The notes under the pieces are model-generated. The model had not been told where the DNA came from, searched no databases, and saw only the letters and a list, made by a program, of their open reading frames with translations. From assembly GCA_900073065.1 (NCBI GenBank), contig FJOG01000003.1:460369-524368 (forward strand): DNA of 64,000 bases. Reading direction: 5' to 3'. Positions 11,501 to 23,490 of this stretch are shown here, one piece after another (position 1 is the first letter of the stretch; every line of letters starts with the position of its first letter). A program made the translations under genes and the position numbers. The stretch is from Phialocephala subalpina. Its lineage: Eukaryota > Ascomycota > Leotiomycetes > Helotiales > Mollisiaceae.

Positions 11501-12606
11501 CGGTTCACCGCACGACCACCAATCTGTTCGCGTCAAGCGAATCAGACCTGTTCTCCACATATTCCAACAAGCTCCGAACATTGACAACATCTTTGATGGA
11601 CCTTGCCGCCATGGCATCTGATCTTGAGATGACTCAGGAATTCGAAAGGGCATCGGCACCTTGGGTCCTCCGATCGCAAGAGTTGAAGTCATCTAAGACT
11701 GTGCCTGTCGATGCTGAAGAAGAGATGCGGCGATTGAAGGACGACAACCATGAGCGCGCCCGGCTGATCGCCATGAAAGACCAGACTCTTGAGGAGGCAT
11801 CTGTTAAGATCGAACTTCTTGAAAGTCGCATGAGGGATGCTACCAAGAAGAACGAGCGGATCAATGAGCTCGAAAAGAAGATTGAGGACGCCAAGAAGCG
11901 TGAAGCAGAGTTGGCAGAATCAATCGAATCTCAGAACAAGGAGCTCACCACCCTGGAGGCCGATCGTGAGAAGTGGAGGAAGGTCGCCGAAGATGCCAAA
12001 GCTCTTGGTGTCGCTGCTCCAGGTTCCAAGGCTGGCCAGGAACGTGCAGTTGCTACAGCTCGCGAGATGGAGGCATTGAAAAGTGAGATTGCCAGCTTGG
12101 AAGCTGCGGTCCGCTTCCTTCGTGATCAGAACCGGATGGCTCGTCTCAGAGAAATATCAAATCTGGATTTCTTGGAAGCACCGTTGATCCCGCCAAAGAC
12201 CAAGGAGGAGGAACGAAAGGACTTGGTCAAGGCCGAAGCGCACGATACGCTCGACGCACTTCTTGGTCTCGTGTCTTCAGCGAAAGTGTTCGACCTCAGC
12301 ACGATGCCCAAGAACAAGCTTGCGTGGCGGCCTGCCGCCTCGACTCCTCAGTACCATGCCGCAACGCAGAACGAGAAGTACGCAACATGGAACAGCTGGA
12401 ATAACAGCGTCGTCAAGAAAGGACGCATATTGGAGGAACGTGATGCAAATCGCGGTTTGGAGCGAAAGGCAAAGAGCAACCTGGCTGCAAAGGTGCAATT
12501 GAGAATCCCCGACTTGGAACGGAAAGGCGTTAGGTCCGGAGGAGAAGTAGAGATTGTAGACCCAGACGCCTTTGAGAATTTCAGAGGTAGACTTGGATTC
12601 GTGTAA
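8559..12606 (+). CDS. Dynactin large subunit p150 (CAP-Gly protein)
   Basis: Model: join(8559..8966, 9016..12606), 1332 aa; the 49-nt intron is phase 0. It is the p150-Glued subunit of dynactin, which links cytoplasmic dynein to microtubules for nuclear and vesicle transport (Neurospora ro-3, Aspergillus nudM family; not verified by search). Residues about 7-73 are a CAP-Gly domain (GKNDGSVKG at about 43-51, EWVGVEL before it). A basic Ser/Pro/Thr-rich linker to about residue 310 suits microtubule binding. A long heptad coiled coil follows, with the dynactin domain (QASEHLAIVQLFLPEAFHAD) and a second coiled coil near the end. Length and order are as expected for fungi, with no breaks. Confidence 0.95.
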
Positions 12607-12981
12607 GTAAGTTTGAGAAATATACCCAGGAGCGCTTGTTTTGGCCCGCAGACCTGTATTCTACCATATTGGCTATATGAGCCACAATGTAATGTACGCG
12701 GTGAAAACAAAGTCTGTCCCTGAAACATTGTCCGTAACAGTTCTAAATCTCAGATGCCAAGAATAGCGTCTCCCATTTTTGATCGGCGGCTGGGTCCGGG
12801 GCTAGGAACAAAGTTTCTCCGTTGCACCACTCGACTCAGACGAGGCTTTGAAACGAGTCTACAATTCTCCCAGCTAAAGAGTGCACAAACCCCTCGGCAC
12901 GACCACTATCCTTCACGATGACATTTAGTTGACACGTCGCTCTCTCTTCTTCATTGTACATTGCCTTAATTGCCAGTCAAT
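12607..12981. other. Intergenic region, dynactin 3' end and phosphatase promoter
   Basis: No ORF is supported. The stretch separates two genes in the same orientation. I do not identify specific sites. Confidence 0.4.
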
Positions 12982-14404
12982 ATGCGGTTTGGGGCAGCGG
13001 TTCTCTTTGGCGCAACGGCGACGGTAGCAAGCGCGGCGTATGTTCCGGGAAGGGCATTTGACAGATTCGTTACGATATGGCTGGAGAATCAAGTTCGTGC
13101 CTTCCCTACCCTCTTAAATACCTGGCAGATTGCTAATAGTCGAGTTGGACAGGATTTTACAGAAGTAGAGAAGAATCCAGACATTCAAGCATTGGCGAAA
13201 GAGGGGATCACACTCACACAATATTACGGCCTCACGCACCCAAGTCAACCGAACTACGTCGCGTCAATAGGAGGGGATTATTTTGGACTGAATCATGATG
13301 GATTTGTGAGGGTACCTTCAAATGTCTCTACATTGGTGGATCTCTTTGACTCGAAGAACATTCCTTGGGCAGGCTATTTTGAGGGGTTACCTGGACCTGG
13401 GTTTATGGGAGCTGGAAGTACGGGCGCAGATGGCGCTGGATGGGACTATGTTCGGAAACACAAGTCAGCCACTTTCCCCTCCACTTACAGGAAGAGCAGA
13501 AATGCTGACAGAAAGCAGTCCATTCATCTCATACGACAGCATAAATCTCAATGGCACAAGATTAGCGAATATATTGTCCTTTGACGATTTCGACCGCAAT
13601 GTAGCAGCGAATACGCTACCACAATACATGCATCTCTCCCCCGACATGCTAAACGATGGGCACAACACAACCCTTGCCTACGCAGCAACATGGTCTCGGG
13701 CTTTCCTCCAACCACTGCTCAACAACCCCACATTCATGGAGCGGACACTCATCCTGCTCACCTACGATGAGTCTGCCACCTACCCTATACCCAATCGAAT
13801 CGTTTCCCTCCTTCTAGGTGGAGCTGTGCCAGCGAATTTGAAAGGAACGACAGACGATACGGTCTATACTCATTATTCGATTCTATCGACGTTGGAGAAT
13901 AATTGGGAGCTACCAAATCTTGGCCGCTACGACGTAGGCGCCAACGTCTTCAACCTCGTCGCCTCCCAAACAAACTGGACACAAAACCACCAACCCTCCA
14001 ACTTCGACCACGTCAACAACTCCCTCTCCTACGGCGGCTTCTTAAACTCCGACCCAGCAAAATACAAACAAATCCCAAGTCCAAACTTGCAATTAGTAGG
14101 AGCAGGCGGCCAAGCAGTCGAAAGAATGGTAGGCATAAGATGGGCGCAGCATAGCGATGAAGAGACACCCTATGATGGGAGTGGAGATTTGGTGGATGGA
14201 GGGAATGGGACGACGAGTCCGAATGAACCTGTTTATAGAGTGCAGGCGCCGGCAGTGGTTTATAATGGGACTGTACCTTCGATGACGGCTGCTGCTACGT
14301 CGGCGAAGACTAGTACGAGTGCGGCGGGGAGGAGGGATGTTGGGGGTTGGGGAATGGGAGGGTTGGGAATGGTGCTTTTTAGCGTGGCGTTTGGGTGGTT
14401 ATGA
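12982..14404 (+). CDS. Secreted or GPI-anchored acid phosphatase (phosphoesterase family)
   Basis: Model: join(12982..13092, 13153..13463, 13516..14404), 436 aa, phases consistent. The N terminus MRFGAAVLFGATATVASA is a signal peptide. The catalytic core has RFVTIWLENQ|DFTEVEKN, then GLTHPSQPNYVASIGGDYFG and LILLTYDESATYPIPN. These are typical of the AcpA/phospholipase C-like phosphoesterase family, whose fungal members are acid phosphatases releasing phosphate outside the cell. Several N-glycosylation sequons are present. The Ser/Thr/Ala-rich tail followed by a hydrophobic end (GMVLFSVAFGWL) suggests a GPI anchor. First intron donor is GTTCGT, second GTCAGC; both are weak but phase-consistent. 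Induction by phosphate starvation would be usual; no site was checked. Confidence 0.88.
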
Positions 14405-15490
14405 TTTTGAATAAGAAATGGGATGGGTAGATACCAACAATGTACTGAATTGAAATGTCGAGGCAGTTCCTCGAGAGCAGGTTGTCCTTGACATGTTGCA
14501 CCAGCTGTGCTGTCTGCATTGTCTGCGCGATTTGAGTGAGCACAAGATCGTGGATATGAAGGGAGAACCCACTTCTTCATTTTAGGACTTGATTTCGCGA
14601 CCTCGGGAGCTGCAGTTTAGGCAGAAAAGGAAACCATAGCTTATGATGCCTTTTTGGAGTATCACATTGTATTGCAACGGTCTGCTCTGGAGCATGTTCG
14701 TTGTTTCTCGATTAGCATCGTGTTTGTTGATGAGTTGTGATGGTTGACGTTTCTGATGTGTGAGCCTAAAGTTGAGGACTTTGTGCATCAAGTTCGAGCA
14801 TTTATTCCGCTAACAGATCGGAGCTTCTGAAAATGTTCATGCAGCTCGAAGGTATTGAAATTCCGTCAGGGGACATTCGACCTATAATAAATGACAATCT
14901 TACCTGACCAGTGAAGCTTTAGACGGACAACTTCGGCTCGAAATTTGCCTAATTTTTCCCTTATCTTAGAATAAGCGGAACAACTTCCTTTCAAGCAGAG
15001 ACCTCCATTTCATCCTTCTCAAAAATGAGAAATCCAATTACCTCATCGCGAAGCTCGCGAAACAGTGAACTGCATGGGATGCGACGTGAGGATATGCTTT
15101 TGCGCCCATAGTACCCCGCAATTAGCTTCAATTCAAGTTTTGAATATACAACAAAGAGATCATCTAGGCTTCGGTGTCAGTATGAGTTTGTTCAAATTCG
15201 AAGTTCCATCATTTATTATGACAAGTGAGATTGGTTCAGGCGACAAATGTACACACGTTCGCAACAGCATTGTGAACTTGCTGCCATTGCGTTAAAACTA
15301 TTACTTTTACTAGAAGAACCTGCTACAAAAATGGCATAATAGACAGCAGGTGCTGAGAAAGACTGCCTACTGCACCGAAAGGCTCACTCGCTGACTAGTC
15401 GCTCAAAAGGAAGCTTTACATAAAGCCGTAAACAGTTGATTTCTGAATATCCCACTATGCGCTTCCACTTGTCAAATCCGAATGGGATTC
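14405..15490. other. Intergenic region without a supported gene
   Basis: Only short ORFs with no recognisable features occur here. The stretch lies between two convergent transcription units. Confidence 0.45.
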
Positions 15491-15730
15491 TCACGACACT
15501 AAGTTGTCACTCTCCTGGCCCTTCTCGCCTTCTCCCGAGATGTCCCTTTGGACATTACTACTGTCAGTTTTCACAGGCAACACCGCCAACGGAAGCTGTT
15601 GTAGCTGCTGGGACTGCGGTTGCTGAAACTGCTTCTTCCTTTGAGACTTCGGCTGCTGATACCGTTTGCCTGGGTCCTTATCTACCCTCTCCCTATTTAT
15701 CTCCGCCATTTCCGATCGTGTTGATCCTCC
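15491..15730 (-). other. In-frame open extension after the TGA stop of the STAND/AAA gene
   Basis: Immediately downstream of the TGA at 15731-15733 the same frame stays open for about 80 codons (GGSTRSEMAEINRERVDKD, then a Gln-rich stretch, ending DNLVS). Related fungal AAA proteins commonly carry a similar short Met-Ala-Arg-rich tail after the AAA lid, so this may be the original C terminus cut off by a stop, or be reached by readthrough. Confidence 0.5.
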
Positions 15731-18700
15731 TCAGGCTGCGTACATGTACGGCTTGAAATTTTTGGCGGCTTCGAAGTACGTCTTTAGATGGTCCCATCGA
15801 AGTTTCGCCCCATCTTCGACCATCCGGAAGGCTATTATCCATGCTTTCGAAATTTCTTTACCATCCATACGTATCTGGATGATGTCATTTAGGTGGTCAC
15901 TTAAGTCTTCCGTGTCAACTCGAAGATTGTTTGATGCCTCTTGTATGAGATTTTCCCAGATCTTTCTCCTCCCTCCGACATCCAAGGGTTTGTATCCGAT
16001 AGCCACCTGAATACGGGCGCCGATCGATTCGTCGAGGGTGCCGTCACGCATGGCTGTTAGAATGATCATGCCCGTGTAGTTATCTAGGGAACGTTGAAAC
16101 GTCGTGACAATCGAGTTGCGGATAAAGTCAGATTCCGCTCTTTGCCCCAAAATCACGTCGGCGTTTTCCATCACCAGGACAGCGCCCCATTTCTCTGCTC
16201 GCTTGAGGTGCTGGGCGAAATTAACATCGACGACCTCAGGCGTTGCACCCAAATCCCCTGCAGAAAAGGATATCAATGGCCTTTGAAGATGCTCGGCTAA
16301 GTATTTGGTGGTAATTGTTTTCCCTAATCCTGGCCCACCGCGGAGGAGTATCACCGTAGTATCTTGAGAATCGTACGTCTTTTGCGAACCATTTCCTCCT
16401 GAGCCCAAGCCTGTCTGTTTTATCGCGCTCAAAAGAAGCTTCTTGTCGTTTTCAGGTAGAACTAGCTTCCTCATGATGTCCTTTTCAAATTCAATCTGCA
16501 TGATTTCGTCGACATCTACAGTTGCTATGAAGCATTAGCATATCACACTTTCATCTGAGAGAGGTTTTAAATACCCCACTGGAGGTCACGTAAAACAAAA
16601 ACCGAAAGCGCTGGTGGGCAGACCACCAGAACCAGAGGCTTCAAGTCAGATACCTTTGTCTCTGGGAACTGATCCTCAAATTCTTGCTCTGGTGGTGGAA
16701 CCTCTTCAGGCCGAGAGTTTTGGTCTATCACGATTCGATTTGTTCTCTGTTATGTTTCAATATGGTCCCGCATGTTGTCAAAGTCTCTTGAGGCTTTTTA
16801 GGAGGAGAAACACCTACTGAGCCCGATGTGTACTGCATATGACTTATTCCACTTCCCAATCTCCAGTATTTCTTGCCACGTGAGATCAAATCCGACCTGA
16901 CGCTCGCCTCATTTAGAAGGTAGCCAGCTGGGATGTACTTCAAGCTTATGATCTCCTTCTCCCCAGGAAATTGGGACACGGCCAGATTACGGTATCGCTT
17001 CGTGAAGTACTTTCCATTATGGTCGATTGCCCATGCACGAATTTGAAGCTGGCCGTACCTACCAAATGGTCTCGCATCCATGCCTGATAGCTCAGCGACT
17101 ACATATGCTCGGAATTGCCCATCATCGTTCGTGTATATCGTGGAATTTGCAGGGTATAACATTGGCAGCTCAGCAAATTTTACGCTCTTGGCTCTCTTCT
17201 CTTGTATCTCAACAAGCTTGTGTGGAACAAGTGCAAAATCGTTCTGCATGATATCCAGCGACAGCGAGCGGCGTGGGCCTACCTGCGATGCAGACTGATA
17301 CGCGATCAATGCCGACTTTCCTTGGGCTGAAGCTTGCACCTCTTGTGCAAGAGCAGCTGTCAGCAGGACCTTGATCATGATTGCCGAATCTTCCACGAGG
17401 TCGTTCAATTGCTTCAAAACGAAAGCTCCGTCATCTTCTCCAGTTGCTTCAGTGCCTTTCGGATCGAGATAGTCGATACTATCAATCACGATGAAGATAC
17501 ATTCCACCTGCACCGCCTTGAGACACTCAACAAAAAGGATCCATAATTTATGGATGTCAGCCATATTCTCCCTTGTCAGAAGAGTTACTTTAGTCTTCAA
17601 GACGTCTGGATATTGCTTGAAGATTTGACGGAGTAGCGCCTGGATGAGTGTGCGGTATCCGGTCTGCGGCTCAGAATAGCTGTCGCCGCAAAAATGCCTC
17701 AGAACTAGATAGCGTTCGCAATTGCTTTGTCCGAGTATCAATAGGGGATCTGCGAAAGACGCGTTGAAATCATGCCTGCGAAGCAGATTATTGCCGTCAA
17801 TCCAAAGTAATTCGGACTTATCAGATTCGATCCACGACATCACTCTGTCGACCTTGAGAATGTTTCGCTGCTTGGATCTGTGTGGTCGCATCTCCGGTAG
17901 CTGCTCCAGAACTCGTTGCTGTCGGGAGCGGCCCTCGTCATACTCTTGAAGCTCCACAAATACACCATCGAGCAATGCTTCGAAGTTTCCCGGTTCGGCA
18001 CTATCATTATGATCATGATCGAAGGTCTCGGCTGTGATTCTGTTTGGCTGTTCTAACCTCGCTTCGACTCTCTGTCGACAATCATCTGACATCTCAGAAA
18101 CGTCGCTGGCCTTTGAGAACTTTACTGGCGGTTGATCAAACAAGTGTGCGAGGTGTTGTAAGCCGACTAGAATCTGCTGCGATACAGCAAGGTTCATCCG
18201 TCCGACGATGTTGCCATGGAACATAACGATGTCCTTCACTTCGAGATATGTCTGCTCAATAGATGTGACCAGTGGCTCCAGTTGCTTCCACGGCTTGGCA
18301 AACGCGTTGAAAGTAAGCCCTAGATCTCGTAAGTAACAAACAACTACATATGAGGACTAGTTGTACTTACTCACACGACTCCGAGTATAGAATTTCAAAG
18401 CTTTTGCGAGGAACCTATTGAAGAAATTGTACATCTTCGCGATAACACCGACTAACCTGTCCGTTGGCAGATAGGCCGTCAAGTGGTCAATCAGTTCGAA
18501 TTTCGTCCTGATCTTATCCATGTAGCCCTCAACACTTTGCTTCATCTCCTCATAATTGACTTGAATCACCAGAAGAATCTTCACTGCTCCATATGCCAAA
18601 GAGACATACTCTGGCGCTTGGCCAACCATGACGTCCAAGATCTGAACGTACTCGTAGGCTACTTCAGACGCAGCTCTCAAGCCACTTTTGACAGTCTCGA

Positions 18701-19065
18701 TGAGCTCTCGCTCCGACCCTGGCTCCTTCTTCGGATATCGTTTATCATGTGCTAAAGTTGTTTCTTGCAAGATTTGCAAGACCTTAGTCCGGCTGGCTTC
18801 CACGGCCTTCTGCTCTGATGGCTTCGCGTCTTTGAGAAATTCTTGGAGCCGAGTGTCCAATTTGGCCCTGGAATGTTGGACCATGCCACTTCATAGTAAC
18901 TGTCAGAGCAGCTCATTTCCAATCGGTGCCGAGTGCTTACCGATGCATCAGCGCTCCTGCCCATTTTCTCGAATCCCAATATTCTCCAGCCTCGTTGCTC
19001 ATTGTATTTTCCAGGCTCTCAGGCTCCGTCGTGTAGGTCACGCTGAATGCAGTCGGATTTGCCAT
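15731..19065 (-). CDS. STAND-like / AAA-domain protein with degenerate ATPase site
   Basis: Model: complement(15731..16524, 16575..16746, 16818..18319, 18371..18888, 18941..19065), 1036 aa, all phases agree. The N-terminal part (about 45-215) resembles the fungal STAND N-terminal domain of the DUF7708 type (GQAPEYVSLAYGAVKILL). The middle (about 380-560) looks like a NACHT-type region (LLWIDGNN, YLVLRHFCGD, IFIVIDSIDYLD). About 590-780 resembles DUF7025 (PLVLVVCPPALSVFVLRDL). The C-terminal AAA core has Walker A GGPGLGKT at about 835-842. Walker B reads VLVMENAD where LLLDEAD is usual, and sensor 1 reads LTAMRD where LTTNR is usual; an Arg-finger-like ARIQ remains. ATP may bind, but hydrolysis is doubtful. 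Such proteins are often linked to non-self recognition; here that is inference. A same-frame extension follows the stop. Confidence 0.8.
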
Positions 19066-19632
19066 CTCGCCAGACAATACACATGCAGTTAATTGTTTGA
19101 AAAAGTCTGTGAGAGGAGCGAAAAAAACGAAGTTAGAGAACGATTCCACGTCAACAGGATCGCAGCCTTACGAGATGAAGATGTTGGAAGCAGAGTCCCA
19201 TATAATTGGACGACGCACACCCATGTTATCTTTTGTGTTCCACGAATGACGTGGCAATGAGGCTGCTGCATGCGTCTCGTTTGGGGCCCAAAAAAAAAAA
19301 ATATTCGAATATGGATGGCGGCTAATGATGCAAGCCTGCATTGTCTACCATCTACGAACCAGAATGCAGAAAGGTTTCCACTCAGTCAAATGGTTCAAGA
19401 AGGAAATTTTGGGGAAAGGAAACAAATAAATCGCAAAAAGTGAATACCATAAGTGGAAAACGAGGAACTCATCAAGCCTGGGAATCAGAAATAGTGTGGA
19501 GGTGCTTCACACTTCACGAACTTCGAATCAGGAAGGTCCAAGTATCCGACCAAACACTGATGATGACTTTAATTGCATCAAAAGCTGTGATGTCTCAGAA
19601 GCGTCAAAGGCTGAAAATCCTCAAATTCTCAA

Positions 19633-20419
19633 TTACCCGATTGTCTCATCCTCTAACACCCGCTCATAAACCACTAAGTCCATCAACTCATCGCTTCTTG
19701 TCGCAGCCAAATACCCCGGCTGAAACTTGTGACAACAAACCACTACCCCATTCTCACACAACCTCGTCAACAGTGCCCTAACAGATTTCAATTCCAACTG
19801 TTTTGGAACCAGATACACGAAGACATGGGTGACTCCCTTCTTTCTCGTCTGCCCGAACAAGTCGTTTTCATCGAGATTGAAGTCGTACACGAGCCATGAT
19901 GAGGTTTGGCCGGCCGTGATGGCGTTGGAGGCTGCGGTGGCAATGAGTGCAGAGTTGTAGTCGATACCAAACCCGGATGTGGTAAGAGCAGGAGGAAGGA
20001 GGGGGGGTGGCGGAGAGTTGATGTGACCCAGCAAGCCGATGAGGAATTCGCCGTCGCCACAGCCAAGGTCGCAAACCACTTGAGGAGTAGAGGGGAGACT
20101 TGGATCAGGCGTTAAGTTGAGGCGCATGAGTGTTGCTGCTGCTCGCATTGCTATAGAAATGGTTTATTAGCGTGGAGCTTTGAAAGGAGGGTTCAAGAGT
20201 GGAGCATTGAACGAGAGGGAAAGAAGACCGTCCGTACTTACTTCCTGGGCCTGTCTCGATATACGGAGCTAGAATACCTCCATACCCAGACGGAATGTAG
20301 TCAAGGTCGTGAAAAGCAAACATGGGCATATGCCACTCGTCTTGGTCTTCCTCGCTGCCTAAGTCACCGATCTCCTTGACAGCGACAGCCAGGTCTGGCT
20401 CCAAAAGTATGGATTTCAT
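19633..20419 (-). CDS. Class I SAM-dependent methyltransferase
   Basis: Model: complement(19633..20150, 20242..20419), 231 aa; the 91-nt intron is phase 1 with donor GTAAGT. Motif I is VVCDLGCGDGEFLIGLLG at about residue 85, the SAM-binding glycine loop. GFGIDYNSALI follows as the acidic end of beta 2, then VTHVFVYLVPKQLELKSV. The order of a region ending GPGTMRAAATLM before motif I, and the short FVYLVP-type strand 4, recall the ATP-synthase c-subunit lysine methyltransferase group (FAM173-like). That narrower assignment is tentative, and the substrate is unknown. It is a compact single-domain protein without signal peptide or membrane segment. Confidence 0.75.
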
Positions 20420-21414
20420 GGCGAGCGCCTTTTATATTGCATTTCAGGTCGTATTCAATAATCTTCTTCCAACCTAAATGTCCTCTCTGAGTGTCTTGCA
20501 GGTTTGCGTTCGCTCCTGATTCTGGTCAGCTGATGGGGCGGGGTAATTTGAGGTCTTGTTTCGTACCATGAGGGTTCAAAGTGCAGTCCAAGAGCTTTCT
20601 TTTGGTCTGAGTTGTTGCTCGTTGATTGTGGAATAGATTGCGGAGGCTTATATGAGCGTATGGTCGGTTGGTATGTTTAGTTGCGACGATAAAGATGGAG
20701 GATTCTGATGTGGCCCGGAACATCTCAGAAGTATACGCTAGTCCCCATTCAGCTGGTTGCATGGTGACAACAACTTCACGTGCTCCCTTCCAAAGTTTGA
20801 ATACACGATTGAGATGTTAATTTTCTATTGGGAGAACTTGTTTTCATAGGAGACAATATGACTTGCAGTTGTCGCCGTTTCACATAATTCTGCCCATCTT
20901 CAAGTTTTTACCAGACCTTAGCACTGCAAATTGACAATGACAGTCTGCAATTTGCACATGTGATCCAAAAGCAGGAGACGCTTTACGATGCTGACGTTCG
21001 CGACCATATCCAGCATATATCGCTGTTTCCCAACAGCATTGACTTTAATCCCAAGTGAAGACGAGGGATGAGTCAAGTGGTTTGTTCCCCTTTTTTAAGC
21101 GAACGTTTAGCGAGGATCTCAAGGCCCCACAACACCTCACCACGAATTACCTAGTCCATCGTCGTTAATTACAAAGCTCTTGTTTTCTGTTCTCGAGTCG
21201 CCAAGTTCCATGTCAAGGGTAAGAGTGTTCGTGTAAAGTGCTTCATTAGGACTTTTGCTGCTTGATCGTCCCAATCCAAATTAAGTCGCTCAGAAAGCTG
21301 TTGGCGCGCCACGCAAATCATGTATCCCTCCATCAATAACCTTCTGTCCAATCCCCTGTACCAAGCATTAATTTCATGTAGATAGACTCCAATGATGACT
21401 CTGAATCATGCCAT
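20420..21414. other. Intergenic region without a supported gene
   Basis: ORFs at 20526-20762 and 21169-21351 (both minus) have no features. Nothing is recognised. Confidence 0.4.
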
Positions 21415-22152
21415 TCAACGATCCATCTCCTCACGGTGCTTCTGCTCGAGAGCCTCGCGTTCCTTCTGCGGCATCTTCTTCCTAATTGTAAATTGCTCAG
21501 CGGTTGGGATAATATCGTCAATGGAAGCTTCCTTCTCAGGCAGGCGGTTGGGTGGAGTTTCGAGAGAATGATATGGGAATGAGCCGCACTCTTTCTTGCT
21601 ACCGCGGTTGCAGTGAACATGGAGATCGACAGAGAACTGCTGGGGATCGGTGCCAATACCCATCTCAGCCTGACACCAGCGACAGAGCTAGAGTCAGAGT
21701 CAGCTTACGCGTCATCCAAATGCGTCAGAGAAGCATGTGGCGCAATCAGCACTGGGGTAAGGGGAGATGCTACTTACAATTGAGTTGACCCAACCCTTTC
21801 TCTCCTTCTTGCTAAACATGCAATGCTTGAAGTAACGCTCGCAACCATCGCAATACCTAAGCATCGCGTTAGTTCAGCTATGCGATGAGACTACATGGGG
21901 ACATTACATTGAGAAGATTTTGCTGTGTTCATCCGAAGAGTGCAAGGCGAGGATTGCCGCCTTGTTATCGAAGCACCACTTGACTCGCGGATTGTGCTCA
22001 AGAGACTCATCCTCCTCGCCATCAACTCGTGGCTTGTTGGTGTCCTTGGTTCCCTTGGGGTTCGTATCTGCGGCGGGTTTCTCGACATCGATTGTTGTGG
22101 ATGGGTTAGACTTTGCACTGGAGGAAGCAGACTTTGCGATGATGGAATACAT
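21415..22152 (-). CDS. Cys/His-rich protein of unknown function (intact member of a tandem family)
   Basis: Model: complement(21415..21687, 21778..21856, 21909..22152) with base 21908 also exonic, i.e. the first exon is 21908-22152; 198 aa, phases consistent across introns of 51 and 90 nt. I do not recognise the family. After a polar N terminus come KWCFDNK, SMYCDGCERYFKHCMF, LCRWCQAEMGIG and DLHVHCNRGSKKECGSF, about nine Cys/His that could bind zinc. The C terminus is highly charged with FTIRKKMPQKEREALEQK. There is no signal peptide, so it is probably intracellular. The next 2.5 kb on the same strand holds a broken copy and a short relative sharing the final motif. Confidence 0.7.
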
Positions 22153-22894
22153 TGCGTCTATATCGAAAGCCTAAGAAGGAATATTAAAGTTTTGCGGCGA
22201 AGATATGTAGTATGAGGTATTGTAGTTGCTACACCTGGAGTTGAAGAGGAATAGCAGTTGTTAATGTTGATGATTGGATGTTGCGTCTTTTGGTCGGGTT
22301 GCAGTAAAGAAGTGGATGTGAAGGTGGAGAGTGGGAAGTAAACGAGGCTTTTTGTAGAGGCTCGCGAAGATATTCTTGGGGGCATCGAGTTAGCGGCGTA
22401 GCTATACGACATGTCTTGCAGTTATCCACTCCTGATGGAGCATATATAAAATTGAGGTCTGCAGATCAAACGGGGTCCTTCAAGCCCACACTATATATGA
22501 CCTTACTATATATATTTAATATGGTCGTGAAGACGCTTACGGAGTAAGAGATTTACAACGTTTAAGTGCCTTTCCCGTAGGCAGTTTATGCGAACTTTTG
22601 AGTGGGACGGATGATTCCAAGTAAATGTTCATGATATTCGCTAAATCAAAGAAGGAAGCTACGCCATCCATTAATGTACTACCAAACTATTTTCTGCGTG
22701 TCCCAAGTTCCAATATTTCTGTGCCAAACACAAACCCATATGCTAAATCATCTTGCGCATTCAGCATTGGTCCCCCATTCTCCCGTATCAGTTGAAGGTC
22801 ACGTGGAACATTAAGTGGGTCCTCGTTTTATGTGTATATAGTCTCAGTTTCCCCCTTTCTCAAATCTACAGTCGATTCCATCTCACATCCCGTA
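22153..22894. other. Intergenic region, AT-leaning
   Basis: No supported gene. It contains the presumed promoter of the Cys/His-rich gene and a run of TATATA near 22500. Confidence 0.4.
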
Positions 22895-23490
22895 TTACCA
22901 GTCACACGAAAGATATGTAGCCTTAGGCTCGGTTGACGACTTCTTCTCCTCAACGCCGATTTCCTTATTCATATTCTCTACTCTCAATGCAGCCTTCCCC
23001 TCCTTCTGGGCCATGTTCTTTTTCATGATGAATTGGGGCTCAGAGGCAGAGATAGTGTTGATTATGGTCTCTCTCCTATTGGATGGCAACTCGAGGGACA
23101 ATGGATAATAGGATCCGCCACCCCCGCGGTTGCAGTGGCTGTGCATTTGATTTTCGTGGCCAATACCGATATCTACACAGCACCACTGGCAATACTACAA
23201 ATGTGTCAGCTTCTGAACACAGATATGGGAAATTTGAAGGTCCAAAAGCGCTATTGAGTTGGGGAAGGCTTACGGGGTCATCCTTCTTGCTCTCACTAGT
23301 CTAGAACATGCAATGCTTGAATCATCTCTGGTAGCGGGAACACCCATTAACTCACAATCGATTAGGAAAGACGTTCGGGTTGAGAATGTTTTCGCTTACA
23401 CAGTGAAGATTTCGTCTCAGCGGCGGAAGAATGGAGCTCGAGAATTGTACTCCATGCACCACTTGACATTGGGGTTGGTGGTGTAGAAGC
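22895..23490 (-). pseudogene. Broken paralogue of the Cys/His-rich family
   Basis: The end (22895 to about 23195) is open and homologous to exon 3 of the intact gene: YCQWCCVDIGIG, MHSHCNRGGGGSYYP, then FIMKKNMAQKEGKAA. Upstream, NPNVKWCMEYNS matches NPRVKWCFDNK, but the frame then meets TGA (position equal to CGA-type codons) and TAA. The block matching FKHCMFSK reads through TAG stops. The copy therefore cannot make the full protein. The stops are what C-to-T changes would produce. Confidence 0.65.
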
